Source of the DNA: Dipteris shenzhenensis
Taxonomy: Eukaryota; Polypodiophyta; Polypodiopsida; Gleicheniales
Reading direction: 5' to 3' (one strand)
DNA length: 64,000 nucleotides
Assembly (NCBI GenBank): GCA_047967505.1
Contig: CM106538.1
The position numbers and the translations under genes were made by a program. The notes under the pieces are model-generated. The model was given only the letters and a program-made list of their open reading frames with translations, did not search any database and was not told where the DNA came from. Below, piece by piece: positions 1 to 12,700 of the stretch; the stretch's first letter is position 1, and each line of letters begins with the position of its first letter.

Positions 1-1145
1 CTTTTGGGGGAAGAAGGAAAAGAGAGAGCACTTTGCTCTGCATTCCCGGAATTTTTCAGTTCTACAACTGTGTGTTTGACGTACAGCAAGTACACTCGTG
101 TCCCTCGTGCTTGAGGTGACTAGTGCCACAGTGTGTGGTGGTTGCACAGTTATTTTGTTTCGGGAAGGTCAGATGCCTTGATTTTGCAGAGGGCTTTTAT
201 GCTTTTGTTGAGTGCAAATCTCAGTTTTCGGGTGACAATTTCATAGGGCTTTTGCCTGGAAGTGTATGCAGTGTATGCCTTGAGGTAGTGTGGAGCCAGG
301 GTGCCCACATTGGTCTTGTTTCCGCAGTGCACTCAGTGACATTTCTTGCAGGTCACATTCTGTGTACGACACTTTGAAAATCTCAGTTGAGCCACGCTTG
401 GCCAGGGCGCATCGAGTTTACTCGGTCCCTAAGTGTCCATCGTTGACAGTGCTCAAAAGATTTTCTTTTTCGGTGTTTGTACGTTGGGATCTGTGTTGTT
501 ACTGTGTACACAGGGCCGTTTATGCATTACTTTGTCAGGTGAAAGTGCCAGGAGAGCGCTGTATTTTGTATGCTACCTCAGTGTTGAGGTGTTTTTCACT
601 TGGTACAGGTGTCAAATCAAGGGGCTTTTGCCCAGATTTTGCTTGTGAGCACTTGAGTTACTGTTTGAGAACTTCAGATGCCTTTTATCCCCTTGGCAGA
701 GGGGTGATTGTTTGGGATTTGTCCCATACTTTGTTGCAGGTTTGTGACAGGCTGAGGTGTTTGGAGCCTTTTTCAGTGGACAAAACAGTGTATGACAAGT
801 GGTTTATGCATATAAAATCAGTGCAATACCTCATCTGAGGTGGGAGAAGTGTCTAGGACAGCAGTGTTTTGTGCTTCGTCAGATGATGATGCACTGATAA
901 AGCACTTGTGGAACAGCTGCAGCATTCTGAAGTTACTGTTTTATGCCTATTTGAGCACGGTACAGTGTGTCAGAAGGTACAGTGACTGGAGGGAAAATTT
1001 TCTGTTTTGCTGCAGATTTTTTGACAGTAAAAACAGCACTATTGTGAGTGCTCCTGGCTCTTGATAGAGCAGGTTTTCTGAGAAATCAGAATTTCATTTA
1101 GTCATTTTTCGACTTACAGGGAGTCGGGCACTTTCCTTATCTAAT
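1..1145 (+). other. Untranslated leader of the copia element
   Basis: About 1.1 kb separates the window edge from the gag start. It contains only short overlapping open frames without protein motifs, and the words cagtgtgt and ttttgc recur often. I read it as the 5' untranslated leader of the element. No primer-binding-site word (tggtatcagag) was seen in it. Confidence 0.55.
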
Positions 1146-4100
1146 ATGGCATCAGGGGGAAGTGAATCTTCAATACTGAACATAAAGAAATTGGAAGGGG
1201 CACACAATTATGCATTATGGGCAGAACAGTGTTTGAATGTACTTTTGCTAAAGAAGATTTCTAAGCCCATAAGGGTGAAGGGTGTCAAGCCATCTGGGAT
1301 GGCAGATGATGAGTGGGAGGAGCTTGATTTGTCCGCAAGGGCTGCTATCATGCTTACTCTCAATGATTCTCTTGTGTTCAATGTTCAGGCAGAAAAGACC
1401 TCTTATGGCCTATGGCAGAGGCTAGAAGAGTTGTATGCCCAAAAGAGCTCAGCCAGTAAGGTTTATTGGTTGAAGAAGCTTGTTGACCTTCGCATGAAGG
1501 AAGGTACAGCTATGACCTCACACTTGAGTGAGTTCAATGCCATCTTTACACAGCTTATTGCACAGGGATTGAACCTTGATGAGGAGTTCAAGGCTACTTT
1601 CTTGTTGTGTACCCTCCCTGAGAGTTGGGACACTTTCAAGACCACTCTGTCAAATTCAAATGTCACTCTTATGTATGCTGATGTGGAGAGCTCTCTGCTT
1701 ATGGAGGAGATGAGCAGGAAGAATAATATGGGCAACAAGTCTTCCAATGCTTTGCAGGTACAGGAAAGAGGTAGGACTCAGCAGAAGGGGAGATCTGCTG
1801 GCAAGTCCAAATCCCGCAGTCAGTCCCGTGGCAAAAAGGATATTGAATGCTTTTACTGTGGCAAGAAGGGACATGTGAAGTCTAAGTGCTTCAAGTTTAT
1901 ACGGGATCAGAAAGCCAAGAAGGCTGAGACAAAGGATGCAGGCAGTGGAAGCAAAGGCAAAGGCAAGGCCAAGGCAGATGACTTGGATGCAGTGAATGTT
2001 GCAGCAGAGGACAGTGACAGTGACAGACATGATGTTTTATGCTCTTCTGCTGTAATTGCACATACATTGGTTGTTGATGGCCTTGACATGCATACCTGGC
2101 TCTTGGATTCAGGTGCTTCTTTTCATGTTACTCCTCATAGGGAGTGGTTTACTTCCTACACAGGTACTCATGGAGTTGTTCACCTTGGGAACAACTAATG
2201 CATGTCAGATTGCAGGGATTGGCAGTATATAGACAGTATTCCCTGATGGACGCATATTTATGCTTGATGGTGTTCGCCATGTGCCGCAAATCAAGAAAAA
2301 TCTGATTAGCACTGGCTTGTTGGATGACAGTGGTTACCACACCACATTTGGGGATTCCAAATGGGTGATTACTGATGGCCAGGTTGTAGTGGTTGAGGGT
2401 TATAAGAGTGATATCTTGTACCCTCTTTATGTTTCTAGTGTAGGTAATCATGTTATTGCCATAACCGAGCTGCCGAAGGTTTCATTGTGGCATAGCCGGT
2501 TGGGACACATGTCCGTTAAAGGAATGCAAGAACTGTCACGTTTGGGTTATCTGCCGTCTCTTTCATTTTCAGATTTGCCTACTTGTGATCATTGCATATT
2601 TGGCAAGCATTCTATGACTCCTCATAAGAGGAGAACTCCCCAGAATAGAGCACCGCTTGATCTAGTGCACACTGATTTGTGTGAGATGCCACAGCTATCA
2701 CTAGGGGGTGCAAAGTATTTCATTACTTTTATTGATGATGCCACACGCAAAGTGTGGGTCTATTTCTTGAAGCATAAGAGCGATGCCTTAGATGCTTTCA
2801 AGAAGTTTGTCGCTCAGGTTGAGAATCGGACAGGACGCAGGCTGAAATGCCTCAGATCCGATAATGGGGGTGAGTATGTGTCACATGCTTTTGTACAGTT
2901 TTGCGAAGCTAAGGGCATTAAACAGGAACTCACAGCCCCTCATAATGCATCTCAAAATGGTGTGAGTAAGCGGAAGAATCGAACTATCCAAGAGAAAGTT
3001 CGATGTATGTTGTCTTATGCTGCATTGCCCCATGGCTTTTGGGCAGAAGCCGTGCAGACAGCAGTTCACCTAATTAACAGGTCGCCGAACAAGGCTTTGG
3101 AGTTGAAAGTGCCAGAGGAGGTGTGGTCTGGCAAACCACCTTCATATAAGCACTTACGTGTGTTTGGCTGCGAGTGCTTTGCTCATGTACGCAAAGAACT
3201 ACGCATCAAACTGGAGCCAAAGTCTTTCAGATGCATCTTCATGGGTTACGGTGACGAAGGTGAAATGGGGTACAGATTATGGGATCCTGTCAAACGGAAG
3301 ATTATACGCAGCAATGACATCATCTTTAAAGAGGATTGTGTACACAAAGAACCCGTGCAACCTGTGGAATACAGGAGGGTTGTTTATGATGATGTCGGAC
3401 AGCAAAGAATGCCCATTAATATGCAGCAGCAGGCTGCTGTAGATAACCCTGTTCAAGAGGGTATATAGGCTGAAAATCAGCCAGACAATTTTGCCAATGA
3501 TGCACCACTGGATATGCCAGCAAATGGCACTGTAGAACAGCCAAATATGGTGGTACAGCCACCCGTCATGCATGACGAACAGGCTAGACACAAGCCTATT
3601 ACGGAACATTTTGTTAGGAGGAGCACCCGTGTACAACGGCCTCCTGACAGGTTTGTTCCAGGAGCCAATAATGTGGCTGATTTTATCATGCTGACAGATT
3701 GTGGTGAGCCTTCCAGCTTCAAGGAAGCTATGGGAAGAACAGAGAAAAAGAAGTGGGAGCAAGCCATGCAGTCAGAAATGGACTCCCTACTTCAAAATGA
3801 TACATGGGACTTGGTGCAGCTACCTGCAGGTAGAAAGGTTTTGCCGTGCAAGTGGGTTTACAAAGTCAAAGTGGATTCAAATGCTTTACCGAGGTATAAG
3901 GCCAGATTGGTTGCCAAGGGATTTAAGCAGGAGAAGGGCATTGACTTTGATGAGATCTTTTCCCCTGTAGTCAAGATGACTACTTTGAGAGCAGTGTTAG
4001 CTCTTGTTGCTCATGAGGACATGGATTTATGTCAGATGGATGTGAAGACTGCTTTTCTTCACGGAGATCTCCATGATGAGATCTATATGAGTCAGCCAGA

Positions 4101-5256
4101 GGGATATGCTGTTAAAGGGAAAGAGCAGCTTGTGTGTAAGCTCAAGAGGAGCTTGTATTGACTCAAGCAGGCGCCAAGAGAATGGTACCAGAAGTTTGAT
4201 GCCTTCATGCAGTCCCAAGGGTATCATAGGTGTGAGACCGATCACTGCTTGTACACCAAACGGGCAAAGGATGGCAGTTTGATGCTACTCATTCTATATG
4301 TGGATGACATGCTGATTGCCAGCAAATCTCAGCAGGAGATTAGTGCTTTGAAGAAGCAACTGCATAAGTCTTTTGACATGAAAGACTTGGGTGATGCAAA
4401 CCATATTCTTGGTATGCGGATTATTCGTGACAGGTCCAAGGGACTTTTGTTTCTGTCACAGAAGGAGTACATTGACAAAGTACTGCAGAGGTTTAAAATG
4501 GAGGGGGGGAAGTCTATTAGTACCCCGTTGCCTCCACATTTAAAACTCAGCAGTAAGGACAGCCCCAGATCAGATGATGATAAGGCTGAGATGGCCAAGG
4601 TTCCGTACGCATCTGCAGTTGGTTCTTTGATGTATGCCATGGTTGCCACTCATCCGGATATTGCTTTTGCGGTGGGAGTCATCAGCAGGTATATGGCAAA
4701 TCCAGGCAAGCGGCACTGGGAAGCAGTGAAAGGCGTCTTGAGGTATCTCAAGGGTACCAAAGACTTGTGCATATGCTATGGTAGGCAGGATGCATTGGTG
4801 CATGGTTTTACAGATTCAGACTACGCAGGAAATGCAGATAACCGGAAGTCTACTACCGGTTATATTTTCACATTTGCAGGAGGTGCTATATCATGGGTGT
4901 CTCGGTTGCAGAAATGCATTGCACTGTCAACCACTGAAGCTGAATATGTTGCAGCCACTGAGGCTTGCAAGGAAGCAATATGGCTTACTCGGCTGGTGGG
5001 AGATTTGGGCATTACAGGAGATATGCCAGTTTTGCATTGTGATAGTCAGAGTGCTATCATGTTGGCAAAGAATCCGGTCTTTCATCAGAAGACCAAGCAC
5101 ATAGATGTGAAATACCATTTCATCAGGGAGGTACTGGAAGACAAGCGACTTGAGCTTGTGAAGGTGCATACTGATGATAATCCTGCAGATTTGCTCACTA
5201 AGAGCTTGCCTACAGAGCGGTTTGCACATTGTCGCCACATCATGGGATTAGGATGA
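1146..5256 (+). pseudogene. Copia gag-pol polyprotein, broken
   Basis: Gag starts at ATG 1146 (protein starts MASGGSESS). It has a UBN2-type gag domain and a CX2CX4HX4C zinc knuckle (CFYCGKKGHVKSKC, about 1849-1890). The protease motif LLDSGASFH follows near 2101. Integrase carries the HHCC region (about 2490-2600) and the first two catalytic Asp (DLVHTDL; RSDNGGEY). RT has YVDDML near 4300, and RNase H ends with STTEAEY and ADLLTKSLP. Breaks: a frameshift near 2185-2195, TAG at 2230, TAG at 3466 and TGA at 4159 (in the SLY.LKQAPREW segment). The residue 36 positions after the second integrase Asp is Lys where the DD35E Glu belongs. The product would be a dead polyprotein. Confidence 0.9.
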
Positions 5257-5342
5257 GACCATTCTTATTTTATGGTCTTGTATACAGTAACTATATATTG
5301 CTGTAATTTTTATTCTTTTCTCCCCTTTAGGCACATTGGCCT

Positions 5343-5355
5343 TTAGGTGGGAGGT
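5343..5355 (+). other. Polypurine tract of the copia element
   Basis: The purine run taggtgggaggt lies just before tgttgggg, the start of the 3' LTR. In LTR retrotransposons this tract primes plus-strand DNA synthesis. Its place 90 bases after the gag-pol stop fits. Confidence 0.6.
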
Positions 5356-5570
5356 TGTTGGGGTAAAGGCACATTGCCACCCTTTTAAAGTTATGACACC
5401 TATGACTGTCTTAAGACAGTCATAGGGTGAATCCCTAATCCTAATAAAACTCTATGAGTTTGTGGTGTGGCTCAACACTTTTACACACCCACACTTCTTG
5501 TGTCTCCCTCTCTCTGTCTCCATTGTTCCACTCCCTCTCTCTTTCCCTCACATTTTCTTGACCAGGTGGA
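5356..5570 (+). repeat. 3' LTR of the copia element (end uncertain)
   Basis: It starts TGTTGGGG directly after the polypurine tract. It contains a short inverted repeat (gactgtcttaagacagtc, 5404-5421), an AATAAA polyadenylation signal at 5441, and a C/T-rich stretch typical of LTR R-U5 regions. Without the 5' copy the right end cannot be fixed; a CA near 5565 is a guess. Confidence 0.55.
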
Positions 5571-6029
5571 TTGAATTGAAGTCAGCAAAAGATTTTTAAT
5601 CTTGGCTCATGTTTACGACCTCATGTTTCTAGGCATCGTTCATAGCAATGCTGGGCTACTCTATGCGATCGCTGGGTGTTAACCATCTCTCACCCTAAGA
5701 GAAGGTCGATACCCAAGGATCATGCAACACCAAAGATTTCTGGTGAAAGTTTCTCAAGCAGTGAGCCCCTTTTCCTCTCACACCACCAAACTTTGCACTC
5801 CACACACGCTATATGCCATCCCTAACCAGCCACCACTTGGCCTCTAACAGCTACCACTTGGTGAGGTCAGGCACGCAGCTTTGAAGCTATAGAATGGCAG
5901 AGCCAAAGATCACGAGGGGCTGCGTACTGAATACATTGCATATGAACTATGTATCTTGGCCCTGATCTTGGCAAACCTTTTTGCATGGGAAGGGCTCAGG
6001 GAATGTTGGGGATGTCATGAACTAGAATG
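5571..6029. other. No gene seen
   Basis: Unique-looking sequence between the copia LTR and the first LINE fragment. It has no open frame of note, no RNA gene and no repeat that I can recognise. Confidence 0.4.
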
Positions 6030-6430
6030 GGGTGTATGTGTGTGTGTGCATTGTCCGTGCTCTCGTGAGTTTTTTGATCTGCTTCGATAGCGCCTGCGAG
6101 CGAGATTTCCATTTGTTCTGTTTGGGAAGTTCTTCTGGCTATTTGGGTTTCATCCATCCAAACCGGAGTTTCATCTTTTCTTCGTTTGCGTTCGCTACTG
6201 GGCACTATGGACTTTATGGACATATAGGAATTGTAAAGTCTTTGGTGATCCTACTTTCTCTTTGTTTGGCTTTTTTAGGCGTTCTCTGCAGCAATCTTTC
6301 TTTGATTGCTTGCAAACCCGCTGCATAGATCATGAGGTCTTTTTGGCATATACTGATGTAATTGTAGTACCTTATTTTGAGGTTGCTACTCATATAATAT
6401 AATCAATCAAAGATTTCACCAAAAAAAGTG
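6030..6430 (+). mobile_element. LINE 3'-end fragment
   Basis: The translated segment with FATGHYGLYGHIGIVKSLVILL matches, with changes, the segment FATGHFGLYGRIEIIESLVILL about 1.7 kb further on (around 7890-7960); longer similarity continues on both sides. Both copies end in a short A-rich tail of the form ttcaccaaaaaaagtg (here 6414-6430). This is a truncated 3' terminus of a non-LTR retrotransposon. Confidence 0.6.
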
Positions 6431-6479
6431 ATACTATTTTATTTTCCTTTGTACTTATTGGTGGGTTTTTACCTCTTTT

Positions 6480-8142
6480 TTGGGGTTTCCCATACAGAAA
6501 TATAAGATTTCACAAAAAAAAAAAGTGTGTGATATTCTTTTATGGCCGGGGAAAATTGTTCCACCCAATCAGATGGTTTGTCATTTGGGTTATCCTTTGG
6601 GTTGGTCGATTACTCTTCGCCAACAAGCTGACTGGATATTAGCAAAACTGAAAAAAAAGCTTGAATATTGAAAGTTGGCAACATGGCATTTACATGTCAG
6701 GTTATGAATTGTTCAATCGATTCTGGTGGCATATATTCAGTTTTACTTGCCTCTGATAATGTTTAGCAAGGTAAAAATTTCCTCTTTTATGTCTTTTTGG
6801 CATTCGAAATTTGGCAAGAAGAGTTTGAGATTACTCTCGCTACAACATCTCTGTTCGCCAAAAATGTACGGGGGGTTGAATATCCTTAACATTCAAGTGC
6901 ATATTCTTGCCCACAAGGGAAAAATGATGCTGCAGTTCTTGCAAGGGTCTTAGCCTTGGGCTGCTATGATACGCCATTTGCTTTTATAGCTCACCACTCC
7001 TGCTTTTGGATATTGGCAACCTATACTGGGATTTCATTTTGGGTTGTGTTGATGGCAAGATCAAAGGCTGTCCTTTGGTCTCTCCTATGTTACTAGATTG
7101 GAAGCATGTCCTCTCTCATTTGGAATGGCATGGTAGGGATTCTTTGCAGGGAAACTCTCTCAAAGCAGCGAGCATACATTGGTCAAAGGCCTTTGTCCCT
7201 CCATTGGCAGTGCAGGAGCCTAGACGCTCATACTTCCTTAGCTTGAAGGGGATCCACTCTGTTGTAGATGTCATTCATGATAATGGGATTTCCCTTTCTT
7301 TTCCTTTGGCTACAGCAAAATTTGGTCTTGGTATGCATTATAGATTCATGTGGCAAACTATTATTGGAATGCTTCAGCCTTTTCAGCCCATTCTGCCTTT
7401 AGAGCTTGAGGATTGTCTTCAGGACACGATACTTTCTTCTCCAGGGTCATCTTCTCGCCCTTTGAGTCTGTCACATGTTACCGTCTCTTCTTTATATAAA
7501 TTGCTTTTGCCTCCACCATGGGTTTCTCACAAGGCGAATCAGCTTTAGCAAATGAATCGCACTGCCAAGTGGTGGCGGAAGAGACTGAGACAGATTTGGG
7601 ATTCCAAAATTCCACTCCGACAACAGGTTTTCTTTTGGTGAGTTTTGTTGGGAGTTTTTCCATCTGGGCAACTTTTGTTACATAGGAATATTGCTCCGGC
7701 TATTTGTCGCAAACGTTTGGCTCCACGGGAGTCAGTGCCTCATCTCCTTTGGCATTGCTCCCATACTCATGATGTTTTAAATCTCCTTGGGCAGCGTTTG
7801 TGAGCCCGCTTTCCAAATGCTACCTTTGGAAAGTTTTTCTGGCTCTTTGGGATACACCCACCTAGCCAGGATTTCGATTTGTTTTTGTTTGGGTTCGCTA
7901 CTGGGCACTTTGGACTCTATGGAAGGATAGAAATCATAGAGTCTTTGGTGATCCTACTTTTTCACTTTTTCCTTTCTTCAGGCACTCTCTACAGCAATTG
8001 CTTGCAAACTAAGTACATAGATCCTGATGTGTATCTATCTTATACTGAGATCTTCTCATGATGTATTTTTCCACATCCTGTTTTGGGATAGTGATTCTGT
8101 AATATAAAGTAACAAACTTTTCACCCCAAAAAAAAGTGTGTA
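6480..8142 (+). mobile_element. LINE fragment: RT C-terminal part and zinc-binding tail
   Basis: Broken frames read through the connection and C-terminal region of an L1-type ORF2. LGYPLGWSITLRQQADWIL (about 6587) is the conserved block after the RT palm, KMYGGLNILNI (near 6862) is the G-G-L block, and WWRKRLRQIWDSKIPLRQQVF (from about 7570) opens a zf-RVT-like domain with later Cys/His residues (RKRLAPRESVPHLLWHCSH). Several stops and frameshifts break it. It ends at an A-rich tail at 8125-8142. A minus-strand relative lies at 25977-26160. Confidence 0.75.
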
Positions 8143-8581
8143 TAAAAATAAAAAACGATTTGACACGAAACAGTCCTAGCTGGAATGTTGCAGAAGTAGT
8201 GTTGAGCAGGACGTGTGGGATGGAAGGTGATTCATTCTTGGATCCTTGTGATCGTCTCAGATTCTAGTGGATTGGTTCACTACATCTTCTCTCTGCCTAG
8301 AATTGAAATGTGCTCTAATACCAATATAAGATGCATCAGACCTACAATGCTCAACACATGCATGTGGATTCCTACTATTGGGCTCCCTTAATTGAAAGAT
8401 TTGTTTGGAATTCTTGAAGTGCGCGCAAAGTCTTTGTGCTGCGGAAGGTTGAAATGAAAATTGATGAACTTTGCATTGTCAATTATATATTCTTCTCCTG
8501 CTCTGCAGAGGGTTGTCTTTGTGGATTTTGAATTGTTTCAAGAAAATTGGAGCTAAGCTATCTGAAAATGTCTGTGGGCAG
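8143..8581 (+). other. Intron sequence before the first visible exon
   Basis: No coding motif. A good-looking acceptor (ttctcctgctctgcag, ending at 8507) is present, but the coding frame of exon 1 meets a TGA at 8563, so I placed the acceptor at 8581 instead. Confidence 0.45.
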
Positions 8582-9710
8582 GGAAATACTGCATTTCTAT
8601 TTGGCGAACTGCAAATTTGTTGGAGTCTGTGGAACTGCTTGGGTATTGTGCTCAGCTGGATGGATTTTATCCTTCACCATGGATGGCAGCTGATACCTCA
8701 AATTACGTGCCTTTCAAACTGATCATGTCACCTGGCCTTAATTATGCAGGCCTTCTAGATTGCAGAGGAAGAATGCAACTAGTCAGTTTGAACGAAGCTC
8801 ATGTGTGGACTCTCCAAAAAGTGCACTTCCCTGTCAAGAACCAGGTTGAAAGATCAGATGCCGTGACCTCTAAAGGCATTGAGGTATCTTGTCTGCGTGG
8901 TGCGAATTTGTGTAGAAGAGATGCAAATTTTAGTTCGCACAGTAACTGCTGCTATTTGGAGCTGGATTCCGATGTGGAAGCTGCTGACGAACAGGGTAAG
9001 GGAGCCCGTTTTGAGACCCTGGATGATATCAGAGGTGCATGCTGGTGGTCTGAGGACACCCTTGTTTTACTCAAGAGAAGTGGGTTATTAACTATAGTTA
9101 CTGTCCGGGACCTAAAGGTTGTTTTAGAACTTGCAGTGAGTTTGTCCTGTGACAATTTGGACATTTGTCATGGCTTACCAAGAAGGCATATGTTTGTACT
9201 CGAAGATATTCAAGGTTTCCCTCTTGAAGAGATGACAGGCTCTGATCAGGATTCTTTGAAAGTGGCTTGTGAGAAGACTGAAAGAAGTGGTTGGACGTTA
9301 ACTTCCTTGGAAGAACACTCTGTGACAGGACTTTACAAAATATTAATAGACAGTGCAGAATTTGAATCTGCACTCTCGCTCGCTAGGAGATACAATCTTC
9401 AAAGTGAAATTGTATACAAAGCCCGTTGGATGCAGTCAGATTATGGATTAGAAGCATTGCATCAAAATTTACCTAAAATTGGTGATAGACTGTGGGTTCT
9501 AAAGGAGTGCTCTGAAAGGGTGTCTCCAAGTATTGAAGCAATGAATGGCCTTTTGCAGCATGGATTATTCCTTGTTGAGTCTTGTGTGGATCATAGAAGT
9601 GCGAAAGGTGCTGCTCAAGACCATCAAAATATACGTTTTTATGCAAGGCGGCTCCGTCTGTTGCAGTATAAAGACAGGCTCGAAACATACCTTGGCTTGA
9701 GCATGGGCAG
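8582..9710 (+). CDS. MIP2: MIP2-like exon 1 of those visible (propeller end, Sec39 start)
   Basis: It codes for about 376 residues in the frame that reads KYCISIWRTANLLESVELL. The first two bases finish a codon from an upstream exon. ISIW and DGFYPSPW belong to a propeller blade. GLLDCRGRMQLVSL and WWSEDTLVLLKRSGLLTIV belong to the next blades. ESALSLARRYNLQSEIVYK starts the helical Sec39 part, and LQYKDRLETYLGLSMGR closes the exon. The donor is cag/gtttgt at 9710/9711, leaving two bases (AG) of an Arg codon. The acceptor (gggcag, 8576-8581) has a poor pyrimidine tract, so the 5' edge is less sure than the 3' edge. A TGA at 8563 in this frame bounds it. Confidence 0.8.
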
Positions 9711-12700
9711 GTTTGTCATTCCTTTAAATTGTATCGGAAGACCCATGAATAGAGTGATTAAAAAATCATAATCTGCAGAGTTTCCTTTTTGAAGGGCAAT
9801 ATTTATTGTGCGAGGTAGTGCTACTATCATCTACATCCACAGCCATAGTGCTTCGCAACCCTGTCTTTCATGCGCGTACCAAGCACATAGAGGCTCATTG
9901 GCAGATAACTTAGCAGATCTCTTCATGAAGGCTCTACCCAAGTTCAAAGCTTTTGGACAATGTAGAGGAAGGAGGAAGATGAGCTTCTTTACATGGTGGC
10001 CACCCCTTAGAGCCTTGACAGCCAGCTCTCTAGGTTATACGTTTTGTATGTGCACAAGCCCTTAGATCATTCTAGAAAATTTACAGCAATGGTTGAGGTT
10101 ACCAGTTCAGAATTAAATGCACTCTTTTGTTTTTCAGTTTCCCTTCCTCTTGCAGGCACCACCTCTTCAGCTTTTTTCCTCTGGTGGTGTGAGAAGATGA
10201 GGAAGGATGTGGATCAGTTATTCATCTAGTTCCAGCCCCCATCACAAGAAAGTAAGGGGTGATTGGAATAGCTGTCTCTTAAGAGGTGTCTTTTTATGGA
10301 TAAGTATTGTCCTTCATCTTGGGCGTAATAATAGAATCTGAAGGCGTTGGTGTTGCCTCTCTAAGATACGAGGGCGCCATGCATATACTTTTCATATAAA
10401 CATGAGTGAGAGGGACCTCACAGCAGTTCTCACTGCTCAGGATGGAGATGGTGATTTCAAAATTTTAGACTATACCCTTAAGAAGAAGTCATGACCAGTT
10501 CCTGTTTTATAATTTATTGTGTCAAGGTTTGGAATGAAGTAGACCTGTTACTGGGTTTGCAGAATTTATAATTTATTGTGTCAAGGTTTGGAATGAAGTA
10601 GACCTTTATAAAATTTTATTTCTGAAAAGTATCACTGAATAGGTAAATATTTCAGATTCAAATTCCCTTAAGAAGCAAGATGTTTTACAGCCTGACAGTA
10701 TGTAGACATGAGTATGGAGGATGCTTCGGCATCTTATGAGCATATTTCCTTTTGTCTCCACCCCTTGTATATCAGATAGAGGCGATGTGGGTGGAGCTTA
10801 TGCAAGAGTTTATTTTGAGTGGCTTGATGGTCATGGTTGTACAGTTTAGGAACTAATAAGGATTGAATAGCTGTTGTAGTGTGCAAGCTGAAAACTCACT
10901 ACAAATGGTGATTAAACGAAAGTGCTCATGCACCAAAGTAGATTGTCTTTAGTGCCATTATACTGTAATTTTCAGGGATTTTTGAGGCAAGATTTCAAGA
11001 TTTCTGGTTGTTTCCAGAAGTATGTCGCATTTGTTTAGCTTGTATGTCTTTATATGTATGCAGCCGTGTGGTGCATGCATAGTTCATGTTAGACCTGCCA
11101 TATGTTGGAGATAGATGTGATGGGCTGGTGCATACTGCGTCAATGATATTGTATGAATAAATCTGTGATAAGTTTTTATCAGGGTGTTTTTCAATGTCTG
11201 TGTAACTTTACCAGTTTCAGGGCTAATCATTAGAAATGAGCAGGCTTGTAATGTGGATCTGCATTGATCATGGAGCTGTTGGCCTTCATGTATTGTCCAA
11301 TTTCCTCTTCAAGCTAGGATTGAAAGAAACTCTAGCGTTAGTGATTGAGTATCTTGAACTATCTTAATAAAACAGCTGAAAAGGCTTCTTTATGTTTCAG
11401 GTACAGCCCAAAGGATTACAAAAATTTCCGGACTTCACCTTTGTGCGATGTTGCTGTAAGGTTGGCTGAGCTAGGGAAAATAGGAGCCCTCAGTTTTCTT
11501 TATAAGCGGCATATGCATTCTTTAAACCTATATCTTTTTAAGATATTAGATGCAATCCCAGAGACGGTATCACCTCATAATTATATCCAGTTGTTACCAC
11601 AGTCTCATCCACCACAGGCTTATATTGCTGGACGAGAAAGAGACTGGATTGAGGACGAGAACATGCTAACAGTGATAAATGAAGGGAATGAAATTGAGGA
11701 GGAAAATCACTCGGTACCACTACAGGACAGCACGGAGCATATGGTAAGACTCTGCCGTGGTTTTTATTGGCCCCCTGAAGAAGAAATCATGGAGTGGTAC
11801 AAGATTCGTGCAAGGACTATAGACAGAGTTAGTGGGCAGCTTGAAAATAGTCTATCATTGCTGGATCTGGGCAAACAAAAGGGATTAACAGGTTTGGAAA
11901 ATTTATGGGAAGATATAGCTAGTTTTTATCAAGTGATGTACCGCAATATTGCCACTGATGATACAGAAATTCATTTAAGCCTGGTGGAGTGGCAGCAGCT
12001 GAGTGACTACGAAAAATTCCAAACGATACTTAAGGGTGTGAATGAGTCCAATGTCTTGGACAGGCTGAAAGAGCAGGCTATTCCATTCATGAACAGGAAA
12101 CACAACAAAAAAAACATAGTTTTGAGTGAAGATTATAATGCTGATGAACAACAACAGGAATCTTTCCTTGTTAAATGGCTAAAGGTTCTTGCACATAAAA
12201 ATAATTTGCAAATCTGTGCGGCCATTTTCTTCGAAGCATGCAAAATTCCATTTGGTAATTGGTTATTTGAAAGTGATATAGAATGTATTCAAGTTGGGCT
12301 GGATTGCATATACTCTTGCAGCAGAGTGGACCAATGGGATTTGATGGCGACTGTCTTGTCAAAGCTCTCATTCATATGTCTTCAAGCACAACCAGGAATT
12401 GGAGCAGAAATATCCTCTTCCGGGAAACGTGTTGGAAGAGGCTTCCTCCGAGGAACTAAGCTTCCTAACAGTAGTAAGTCAACCAATGATGCATCATTTA
12501 CAGGGCTGAATTTGTCAACCTCAGAAATGGGTCGAGGACCTTCAATAAAAGAAGGAATCTACGGAGCCTTGTATATGAGAATTCAGCAGGCCATCGACCA
12601 CGTTGAAGCAGGACGGCTGCTATCACAATATCAGGTAACATATCCGTGACCAAGTTCTGTGTCCTTTTCAGCATCTTGAGAGGTGCAGGAAAGAGGGATT

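Larger units (their letters stand above)
1..5570 (+). mobile_element. Ty1/copia LTR retrotransposon, 5' LTR outside window
   Basis: Copia order gag - protease - integrase - RT - RNase H is visible from 1146 to 5256, so this is Ty1/copia and not Ty3/gypsy, where integrase comes last. A polypurine tract (5343-5355) and a TG-starting LTR follow the coding part. No 5' LTR or primer-binding site is visible before the leader, so the element is either cut by the window edge or truncated. It lies upstream of the first visible exon of the MIP2-like gene on the same strand, so it probably sits in an intron of that gene. It is decayed: see the gag-pol entry. Confidence 0.9.
9711..11400 (+). other. Intron 1 (visible), 1.7 kb
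   Basis: It holds a copia RNase H scrap at 9800-10000 and a 59-bp tandem duplication at 10507-10604. The rest (10005-11400) shows no gene or element that I can name. It starts gtttgt and ends tatgtttcag. Confidence 0.7.

Noticed and set aside
290-838. 182-codon open frame in the copia leader
   Set aside because: No motif, unusual Cys/Arg composition and overlapping open frames; it lies before a well-defined gag start.
8490-8510. Strong splice acceptor (tctcctgctctgcag) before exon 1
   Set aside because: The frame used by the propeller sequence has a TGA at 8563, so an exon from 8508 would be cut; the weaker acceptor at 8581 is needed.
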